Of a stretch of 26,489 nt of DNA, positions 13,483 to 19,293 are shown piece after piece (the stretch's first letter is position 1; each line of letters begins with the position of its first letter). Under the pieces are notes generated by a model. The model was not told the DNA's origin. It did not search any database and saw only the letters and a list, made by a program, of their open reading frames with translations. The DNA comes from a virus. The translations under genes were made by a program, and so were the position numbers. Where the stretch lies: positions 1 to 26,489 of IMG/VR virus record IMGVR_UViG_3300036790_000004; one strand, given 5' to 3'.

Positions 13483-13778
13483 CGCTTCGACCTTCTATTC
13501 GGAGGCGGCGGCGATGCCGGTTCGTCGCCTTCGGGCGGTTCGTCGCCTTCGGACGGTTCGTCGCCTTCGGCCGGTTCATCGCCTTCGGCCGGTTCGTCGG
13601 CCGGCGGTTCGTCTTCAACGGCCTTGGTCTTCGGCGGAAGCCCCTTCGTCAGATGAAGCTTCGTGTACCAATGGCTTGCGATCTCGTCGTTCACGTCCTG
13701 CACGCCGGGCATGACATGAACGATCTGTCCCGGCTTCAGTTGAAGAGCGAATCGCTTTGCAACGCTGATGATGGTCAA
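13479..13778 (-). CDS. Small acidic protein with EGDEP repeats
   Basis: A 99-aa protein of unknown function. Residues 1-50 form a compact domain (LQLKPGQIVHVMPGVQDVNDEIASHWYTKLHL), in which the GVQ-x-V-x-x-x-[IV]-A-x-HWY pattern occurs in small proteins next to DUF4054 genes of other phages. Residues about 63-87 are four copies of a six-residue EGDEP-x unit, and the end is PPPPNRRSKR, so an acidic tail is capped by a basic terminus. The start appears to be a TTG at 13778, with GGGAGA about 6-7 nt upstream and no in-frame ATG before MPGVQ. It is followed by the GTGA overlap with DUF4054. A head-associated or adaptor role is inference from position. Confidence 0.62.
   Translation of the reverse strand: MTIISVAKRFALQLKPGQIVHVMPGVQDVNDEIASHWYTKLHLTKGLPPKTKAVEDEPPADEPAEGDEPAEGDEPSEGDEPPEGDEPASPPPPNRRSKR
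13519..13590. repeat. Four tandem 18-bp repeats coding EGDEP-x
   Basis: Four head-to-tail copies of an 18-bp unit (plus strand ggttcgtcgccttcgggc and near-identical versions) occupy 13519-13536, 13537-13554, 13555-13572 and 13573-13590. A degenerate partial copy follows. The period is a multiple of 3, so changes in copy number would keep the frame. Confidence 0.9.
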
Positions 13779-13872
13779 GCCTCTTCTCCCATTGTCTCGT
13801 CGCCAAACACGTCAACGGGTCAATCCTCTTCGTAAAGCGAATTGACCCGTCACAAGTCGCGCCGTGAAGGCG
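13779..13872 (-). other. Largest internal intergenic gap (94 nt), head to connector junction
   Basis: This stretch between the 111-aa gene and the EGDEP-repeat gene is the longest non-coding gap inside the operon. It holds the perfect 10-bp inverted repeat described separately and the ribosome site (GGGAGA) for the TTG-started gene. No promoter was recognised. Confidence 0.6.
13815..13850 (-). terminator. Hairpin: possible attenuator or RNA-stability element
   Basis: ACGGGTCAAT at 13815-13824 is perfectly complementary to ATTGACCCGT at 13841-13850, giving a 10-bp stem with a 16-nt loop. Inside, TTCG and CGAA could pair alternatively. On the coding strand the stem is followed by TGACGTGTTTGG, which lacks a proper T-run, so a strong intrinsic terminator is unlikely. 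It may instead be a weak terminator or a processing/stability element separating capsid from tail genes. Confidence 0.45.
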
Positions 13873-14208
13873 TCAGCCGAAGAGTGAGAAGCCGGTCGTC
13901 CCGAGAGCTTCCTCCATTGCCTGCACGGCCTCGACGACGGCGATCGGCGTCGTCGCTGCATTGAGACCCGGCAAAAGATTCTGGATAGCGCCAGGAAGAT
14001 TGGGGATTTCGGCAAGCTGTTTGGCTTCGTCGGCGACGATGGCGGGGGAAGCGCTATTGGCGAGGATCGCCGTCAAGCATTTCTTCACCGCCGCGTTCGG
14101 CGATGAACTGGTCGCCGCACTGAAGACGCTCGACACAGCCGACGCAAGATCAGAGCCGGTGAGACCGGCGCCCTTGAGGGCAGACGTGAGTGATCCGAGG
14201 ACTGACAT
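13873..14208 (-). CDS. Small hypothetical protein after major capsid gene
   Basis: A 111-aa Ala/Ser/Leu-rich protein beginning MSVLGSLTSALKGAGLTG. It has no recognisable domain. Predicted helices alternate with short turns; there is no clear signal peptide or transmembrane segment. An AAAGGG ribosome site lies about 6 nt before the ATG at 14208. It starts 48 nt after the capsid stop and is transcribed with it, so a virion or head-assembly role is plausible but not shown. One cysteine (C44) and no histidines were noted. Confidence 0.6.
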   Translation of the reverse strand: MSVLGSLTSALKGAGLTGSDLASAVSSVFSAATSSSPNAAVKKCLTAILANSASPAIVADEAKQLAEIPNLPGAIQNLLPGLNAATTPIAVVEAVQAMEEALGTTGFSLFG

Positions 14209-14256
14209 TGGATTTCCCTTTCATGTTGATAGGCACGCCCCAGGGATATGCAATTC

Positions 14257-15318
14257 TTAGCTCAGACCGTCGCGATAGGAAACGGTCTCAGGATAGGGAA
14301 ACTCGACTCCGCCGAGTCGGCAGTAGTAGGTCGTGATCTGGAACAGCGAACGATACTCCAACGGAGTCCGCTGCAACATCGTCAGAGGGAAACGAACGCG
14401 CTTCGCGTCTTTCGTGTACGCGATCATGCGATCATTGCCGTTCGACGTGCCGAGCGTGCCGCTGGCGCCGGAACCAATCAGCCACTTCAACGGCTGAATG
14501 TTGAGCTTGCGCCCGTTCTGATTGGTGAGGTTGTTCTCCATCAAGAACTTGAGGATGGAAGAGTTGCCGGCATCGCTGATTTTCTGCGACACGATATAGC
14601 CGTAGTCGATCGGCGGCAGACGAAGTTCCGTCGGGATCAAGGCCCACCCGCTGTTCGCCCATGTCGTACTCAGAATCTCGTTGACATCGGCGAGGATTTC
14701 GTCGGGCGTCTTGTTGGTCCACAACGGAGAACCAGAGGCGCCGTTGGCGACGTTGGTCGGGGTGACGGCGGTCGAATTGAGAAGGCCGACGAAACCGGCA
14801 GTGGAGTCACCGATGTAGACCTGTTCGTCCACATCCATGTTCCACTTCAGTTGCATGCCTTCGTACTTTTGAGAGTCGACCGATCTCCCGAGCTTCATCG
14901 CTGACTCAAGCTCAGGCAACGTGTATTTCACTTCCATGCCCCAGAGGTTCATGGGAGTGACGGTCTTGCTGATGTCGAGCGCGATCCCGGTGATTTGATT
15001 CGCGTCCTTGCTGATCCACGCCTTGCCGCCAGCGACGCCGTTCGGACCGCCAAGGCCGCCCGCCGCAGCGAACGTCGAGTTGGTGAACGATGAAGCTTCG
15101 TCACCGATCGTGACGTCACTGCGGAGATCGATGTCGCGGTTCCACGAGACATCGACCAGCGGCTCATGGAGCGTCTGGTCAAGACGTTCCAACTCGCCAA
15201 TAAGGAAGGCGCCGGTCGAATCCACAGTGCGCTGATCGTAAGTCATCGCATCGCGGAATTTGATGATGGCGGGCTTCGGAAAGGCCAGTCCCGCCGAGGG
15301 GTGAGTGCGCTTGGTCAT
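14257..15318 (-). CDS. Major capsid protein (DUF2184 family)
   Basis: A 353-aa protein with the DUF2184 HK97-fold capsid pattern. It shows an early EFL-like region ending LDQTLHEPLVDVSWNRDIDLR, a D-AS-SF-x-NSTFAAAGG stretch, NLWGMEVKYTLPELESAMKLG, DEQVYIGD, and C-terminal LPLTMLQR/YRSLFQITTYYCRLGGVEFPYPE. It follows the cement protein gene by 29 nt and lies downstream of the DUF2213 protease, the normal protease-cement-capsid order. An AGAGGA ribosome site is about 12 nt upstream. This is expected to be the most abundant head protein. No obvious long N-terminal delta domain is seen, consistent with a separate scaffold in the protease gene product. Confidence 0.92.
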   Translation of the reverse strand: MTKRTHPSAGLAFPKPAIIKFRDAMTYDQRTVDSTGAFLIGELERLDQTLHEPLVDVSWNRDIDLRSDVTIGDEASSFTNSTFAAAGGLGGPNGVAGGKAWISKDANQITGIALDISKTVTPMNLWGMEVKYTLPELESAMKLGRSVDSQKYEGMQLKWNMDVDEQVYIGDSTAGFVGLLNSTAVTPTNVANGASGSPLWTNKTPDEILADVNEILSTTWANSGWALIPTELRLPPIDYGYIVSQKISDAGNSSILKFLMENNLTNQNGRKLNIQPLKWLIGSGASGTLGTSNGNDRMIAYTKDAKRVRFPLTMLQRTPLEYRSLFQITTYYCRLGGVEFPYPETVSYRDGLS

Positions 15319-15347
15319 GACAGTTTCTAGTCCTCTGCGAGTTGTGA

Positions 15348-15851
15348 TCAGATATTGAAGGCGATCTCGACGTTGCCGTTCGCGTCGGCCGAGCCCATGA
15401 AGGTAGCGCCGGCAACGAGAGTGCAGTCGGTATCACCAGCCCCGACGTTGGTCAGGTCTTCGATGTCGCCGACAGCGTGAGAGCCCGCCGTCGTTCGCAT
15501 GGCGACACCGCCGCCCTTGACCGCCGTCCCACGCGCCAGCTTCACATTCATATAGCCGGCGCGAAGAATGCTGCACGAATCGGTCAACGACGGTGTACCA
15601 CCACCGAAGGCCGGCGAAGTCGAATTCTGCTGCGTCGGATAGGGTCGCACAATGAGACCGTAAACGACGCCGGCAGCAACATCGCCCGCAACGGCGCACG
15701 GCTGAATCTTGCCGGTGGCGAGCTTGACGAAAACGCCGAACGCCGTCGGAGGCGTATTGGCGTCGATAACGTTCGGTTCGACAACCGACAAGCCCGAGCG
15801 AGTGATCTCGCCGGGGATGCCGGCCGGCATTCTGAATTGAAAGGCGGTCAT
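15348..15851 (-). CDS. Capsid cement / decoration protein (structural protein Gp24-like)
   Basis: A 167-aa protein with the pattern of Gp24-type structural cement proteins: FRMPAGIPGEITR at the N-terminus, then PPTAFGVFVKLATGKIQPC, VVYGLIVRPYPTQ, SILRAGYMNVKL and a terminal VEIAFNI. Such proteins sit at capsid threefold positions and stabilise the shell. An AGGAG ribosome site 9 nt before the ATG at 15851 is one of the best in the window, suggesting high expression. It lies 15 nt after the protease stop. Confidence 0.85.
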   Translation of the reverse strand: MTAFQFRMPAGIPGEITRSGLSVVEPNVIDANTPPTAFGVFVKLATGKIQPCAVAGDVAAGVVYGLIVRPYPTQQNSTSPAFGGGTPSLTDSCSILRAGYMNVKLARGTAVKGGGVAMRTTAGSHAVGDIEDLTNVGAGDTDCTLVAGATFMGSADANGNVEIAFNI

Positions 15852-15866
15852 AGTCTAATTCTCCTG

Positions 15867-17474
15867 TCAGTGTCCCGCAGCGTGGAACTCGCGGTTGCGC
15901 TTGTTGATGTCGGCGATCGTGAGAGCGCCGTGGTTTTCCCTCGAAGCGCCGCCGGCTGCTCGCAAGGAATCGTTGTTGATGTCGCGCATCTTGCCGCTGG
16001 CCGCGAGAAAGAGAACCTTGGCCGCGTCGCACGTCATCGTCTTGATCTCGCCTTTGTCCTTGATCAGACCGGCGAACGCCGGGGCGCTCTTGGTGTCATC
16101 GAACGCCTCTTCCATCGTGCGACGACGAAATTGGCAAATCGTGTCGCGTGTCTTGGCGACGTCCATCTTGGCGTCGAGCGTGAGCGTCGGCGGCTTGACG
16201 CCGGGGCGCAGAATTTCAGCGAGCGAGAGCGCTTCATTGAACTCGCCGGTAACAACCTCGACCGTCTTGGCGTCGACCGTCTTGACGCCGCGAGAGTCGT
16301 TGGTCTGTCCGCCGCCAGCCGCGCCGGTTTGAGCCGCAGCCGCCGCCGCGTTCGCAGCATCATCGCCGCCACCGGCGCCGCCACTGACGACTTGCTCAAG
16401 CTTGTCCATGCGCGCCGCCAAGGCCGTGATCGCGTTGACGATGACCGTGATCGGATCATCCGACTCGCCAGCACCCGCACCGGCCCCAGCCCCAGCACCC
16501 GCACCGGCCCCAGCGCCACCGGCGCCAGCCGCAGCCGCAGCCGGATCGGCCGCGCCCTGGCCCGCTACGTTGACCGTAATGTGATGATGGACGCCGCCCT
16601 TGCCGTCGCCAGCCCCATCGCCAGCACCACCGCCGTCGGGCTTATCTTTGCCGTCGCCCGCCCCAGCGCCGTCGCCAGCGCCCGCAGCACCCTTGCCGCC
16701 GTCAGCGCCATCCTTGTCTTTCTCGGCGAGCGCCTTCTCAAAATCATCGAGCGAGCGCGCCCTGAAAGCCTGACGAGCCTTGTCGATCCAATTCATCGTG
16801 GTCATTGCCTGATCTCCAATCCTACACGCGCCACCGCAACGACCGTTGTCGACGATCGCAACGTGATTTCCAACGATCTGCGTTTGACTGCCGCGCCCCG
16901 GCTGAGTCTGATCATAGTGAGCATCATAGCCGCAGGACAATTCCGTTTTGTCGTTTGCCCTGACAATGCGAATTGCGTTGGCGTCGGTCAAGAGAAGATC
17001 GGCGACCAACGAATCGCTCATTGCACCGCGCCCACGACGAACGTTGAAGATCGTGCCGACGGCATAATCTTTCCAATTTTCGGGGGAGACGTCCTCGGGC
17101 GGATGGTCGATCGTGACGGGCTTGCCTTCGAACGATCGCATTGAGTTTTCGCTAAAGACTTCGTCCTCGGTTCGGTCGACGTAAATGATTCCGTCATGCG
17201 TCGCAATGAGACCGGGAAGCTCGTCTTTCGAATAGAGGTATCGGCCAACGCGCGCGATTGCGCAGTCGCGACAAATCATAAAGCCCTCTTTGGTGAGAGA
17301 GCGGTTGGCGCTGATCTGCCGGTCTTCATAGAACCGCGTCGATCTGCCGGCAGCGTCGGACTCAAAGCGCGACGCTCTGTCACAGGCCGAATAGAAGAAC
17401 CGCGTGCCGTCTTCCTTGCCGTATTCCTTGAGGAATGCGGAGAGAAGTTCTTCGCTTACGCCAACGCGCGCCAT
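15867..17474 (-). CDS. Prohead protease-scaffold fusion (DUF2213 family)
   Basis: A 535-aa protein. Residues about 48-225 are the DUF2213 prohead protease domain. It opens SLTKEGFMICRDCAIARVG and has candidate catalytic residues H124 (TIDHPPEDV), S180 (ELSCGYDA) and H204 (GNHVAIVDNGR). Residues about 255-345 are a Gly/Ala/Asp low-complexity region with a coding repeat. A helix with ALAARMDKLEQVVSG (about 355-370) could be a coiled-coil. The C-terminal domain (ILRPGVKPPTL, TICQFRRRTMEEAF, MTCDAAKVLFLAA) is the usual companion in long DUF2213 proteins, taken here as scaffold. An N-terminal extension of about 47 residues precedes the conserved start, yet the ATG at 17474 forms a TAATG overlap with the upstream gene. 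Confidence 0.88.
   Translation of the reverse strand: MARVGVSEELLSAFLKEYGKEDGTRFFYSACDRASRFESDAAGRSTRFYEDRQISANRSLTKEGFMICRDCAIARVGRYLYSKDELPGLIATHDGIIYVDRTEDEVFSENSMRSFEGKPVTIDHPPEDVSPENWKDYAVGTIFNVRRGRGAMSDSLVADLLLTDANAIRIVRANDKTELSCGYDAHYDQTQPGRGSQTQIVGNHVAIVDNGRCGGACRIGDQAMTTMNWIDKARQAFRARSLDDFEKALAEKDKDGADGGKGAAGAGDGAGAGDGKDKPDGGGAGDGAGDGKGGVHHHITVNVAGQGAADPAAAAAGAGGAGAGAGAGAGAGAGAGESDDPITVIVNAITALAARMDKLEQVVSGGAGGGDDAANAAAAAAQTGAAGGGQTNDSRGVKTVDAKTVEVVTGEFNEALSLAEILRPGVKPPTLTLDAKMDVAKTRDTICQFRRRTMEEAFDDTKSAPAFAGLIKDKGEIKTMTCDAAKVLFLAASGKMRDINNDSLRAAGGASRENHGALTIADINKRNREFHAAGH
16471..16514. repeat. Imperfectly complete 24-bp tandem repeat in the scaffold linker
   Basis: The 24-bp unit beginning gcacccgcaccggccccagc at 16471-16494 is repeated at 16495-16514 (20 of 24 bases before divergence). 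It encodes the alternating Gly-Ala stretch of the protease-scaffold linker. Confidence 0.85.
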
Positions 17475-17893
17475 TAGTTCAACAACCTCGCAAGCGAACC
17501 AGCTTGAACGTCGACGCTGAGTTTTGTCGACGCCGCATAGGTTCCGACGGTCGTCAGCTTGACACGAAACACCGAACCAAGAATGCCGTCCTTGACGGTG
17601 TTCGACGCAAGCGATCCGTCGTCAGGCGTATAGATCGTTGTCACCGGAGTGGCCGCCGATAGATTGGCGACTGCACGTGCGCTCGCCGTGGTGAAATGGA
17701 AATTGGCGATGTCGATCCATGTTGCACCCTCGTCGATCGACGTTTGAAGCCATGCGTCGACGGTCGTTCCGCCCGACCCATAGGCGAGATTCGCTTGGAC
17801 GGCGAGCGATCGTGGCGCGCCCTCCGCGAACCTGATGGTCGGTGACAGCACCGACGTAAGCGCCGTCGTAATGACCTTCGAAAGAACGTTCAT
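17474..17893 (-). CDS. Small phage protein, conserved pattern, unknown function (probable virion)
   Basis: A 139-aa protein starting MNVLSKVITTALTSVLS. The segment VQANLAYGSGGTTVDAWLQTS, with DEGATWIDIANFHFTTASARAV and a late DGILGSVFRVKLTTVGTYA, recurs in hypothetical proteins of proteobacterial prophages encoded near protease and capsid genes. It looks like a single beta-sandwich, as in capsid decoration or fibre proteins. The ATG at 17893 forms an ATGA overlap with the upstream gene (an earlier ATG at 17956 lies inside that gene). The stop overlaps the protease start (TAATG). A virion-surface role is inference. Confidence 0.66.
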   Translation of the reverse strand: MNVLSKVITTALTSVLSPTIRFAEGAPRSLAVQANLAYGSGGTTVDAWLQTSIDEGATWIDIANFHFTTASARAVANLSAATPVTTIYTPDDGSLASNTVKDGILGSVFRVKLTTVGTYAASTKLSVDVQAGSLARLLN

Positions 17894-18495
17894 GCGCTGA
17901 CGGCCCCAAGCTGCGCACTGATGATGGTGTTCGCAGCGATGCAGGTGTAGCGGCATCGAAGAGCATTGGTCAGCGTCACCTTGGCGCCGGCCGACCCGCC
18001 GTCGATCGTTGCGCCCGAAGCGCCAGGGAAGACCGACATTGGGTGGGCGCCAGCGTTGTAGACGTCCTGATGCTGACCAACGGCAAGCGCCGCAAGGGTC
18101 GCGGCGTCGTTGGCATTGGCGACGGTAGTGAACCGATTGATCGAACTCGTCAGAGCGAGACCACCGACCAACGTCTGTGTCGTCGATGCCGTCAGGCCGT
18201 TGGAGACACTGTCACCACCGAGGCCGGGCGAGAATGAAGTCCAAGTCGGCGACGCTTTCGTGCCGGTATTGAGATAGATCGCACCGTTGGTCGTGTCGAG
18301 GCACAACCAGCCCTTCAAGGCAACCCCGGCGAACGTACCGGCGCCGCCACTCGTCGGCGCTCCCGCGTTCTGCAAAAGAGGAGCGACGGGGATCGGCAGT
18401 CCGCCACTCGGGTTGTAAGAGAATCCCTTCGTGCCGGCTTCGATAATAGCCGCGCCATACCGTCCCTTCGAGGGGTGATAGTGGATGTCGAGCAT
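17890..18495 (-). CDS. Hypothetical head-associated fibre-like protein
   Basis: A 201-aa protein starting MLDIHYHPSKGRYG. The centre has GWLCLDTTNGAIYLNTGTKASPTWTSF, a short module common in phage fibre and head-decoration proteins. The C-terminal part (VANANDAATLAALAVGQHQDVYNAGAHPMSVFP, then TIDGGSAG and RCRYTCIAANTIISA) resembles a small beta-structured head domain. The start is placed at the ATG at 18495 with AGGAG 9 nt upstream; a TTG two codons earlier is too close to that site. It begins 12 nt after the Mu F-like stop and overlaps the next gene by ATGA. Function is unproven; decoration or head fibre is the leading guess. Confidence 0.62.
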   Translation of the reverse strand: MLDIHYHPSKGRYGAAIIEAGTKGFSYNPSGGLPIPVAPLLQNAGAPTSGGAGTFAGVALKGWLCLDTTNGAIYLNTGTKASPTWTSFSPGLGGDSVSNGLTASTTQTLVGGLALTSSINRFTTVANANDAATLAALAVGQHQDVYNAGAHPMSVFPGASGATIDGGSAGAKVTLTNALRCRYTCIAANTIISAQLGAVSA

Positions 18496-18507
18496 AACCA
18501 AAGTCTC

Positions 18508-19293
18508 CTATGACGCGATGAAGTCGGGGATGATTGGATCGGCGAAGCAGCGGCAGTTATAGATGCAGCCTGGATTGGCGCGCGCGCCAGTTCGACGATC
18601 GGCGACGGGCGGCGTGTCCCAACGAAACGTCTTGCCATTCAAGATGCGATGATCCGGCCGAACCGCGCCGTCGCCCATGGTGCGCCAGACATATTCCTCG
18701 CTACCAACGAACTCTGATCGAGCTTGTAGGAACGTACTTGAAGCGCGACCGACTTCGGTTCTGGCAATCGTGTTAGCGCGCGAGACCGTAACGCCTTCGA
18801 TGTGAGCGGCGATGTCTTTGGGACGAACGCCGCTGCTCACACTGTCAATCGCCATTTCGTGAACGTCTTGCGCAGCATCAAGCGGGATCGATTTGATCAA
18901 TCCAATCTGCTGCTCCATCAGTTCGCGGAAACGATCGCCGATTGGCGCACCTTCGATCTCGCGGACAATGTGTCGATTCATCGACTCACCGACCTGCCGC
19001 CAAATGGAGCGGTCACGTCGATCAACATCAACCAGCATCGCCGTCGATACAGCCTCGGCCCACGGCCCCAGCGCTTCCGAATATCGTTGGAGAGCGTCGC
19101 GAACGTAGAACGATTGAAGCGCGTCGGCTAGCGAGACATTCGCGCCGCTGAAATAGTGGCGGATGATGTCGCCAATATGCTCGGCAAGTGATCGGAGCTT
19201 GGTCGCGTATGACGTCTCAGCGGCGCGCGCCTGACGATACGCGGCTCGATTGATCGTGTTCGGTCGATCGCGAGTGGGAGTGGCGAGCGTCAT
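18508..19293 (-). CDS. Mu F-like minor head protein (SPP1 gp7 family)
   Basis: A 261-aa protein. The C-terminal half has the gp7/F signature: NTIARTEVGRASS, EEYVWRTMGDGAVRPDHRILNGKTFRWDTPP, and a terminal zinc-like cluster C243-I-Y-N-C247-R-C249-FADP. These proteins enter the prohead with the portal and help DNA delivery. The N-terminal half is helical. It overlaps the 765-aa gene by ATGA at 19293. Its place near portal and upstream of the protease is standard. At 261 aa it is shorter than some relatives but seems complete. Confidence 0.86.
   Translation of the reverse strand: MTLATPTRDRPNTINRAAYRQARAAETSYATKLRSLAEHIGDIIRHYFSGANVSLADALQSFYVRDALQRYSEALGPWAEAVSTAMLVDVDRRDRSIWRQVGESMNRHIVREIEGAPIGDRFRELMEQQIGLIKSIPLDAAQDVHEMAIDSVSSGVRPKDIAAHIEGVTVSRANTIARTEVGRASSTFLQARSEFVGSEEYVWRTMGDGAVRPDHRILNGKTFRWDTPPVADRRTGARANPGCIYNCRCFADPIIPDFIAS

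Noticed and set aside
13519-13590. CRISPR-like short repeats
   Set aside because: Copies are directly abutting with no spacers and keep a coding frame.
13815-13850. Bidirectional intrinsic terminator
   Set aside because: The stem is good but no T-run follows on either strand; kept only as a possible attenuator or stability element.
15477-17144. Long plus-strand open frame (555 codons) opposite the protease and cement genes
   Set aside because: Antisense to two well-supported genes; composition is Arg/Ala-rich as expected from mirrored codon bias, with no recognisable domain or ribosome site.
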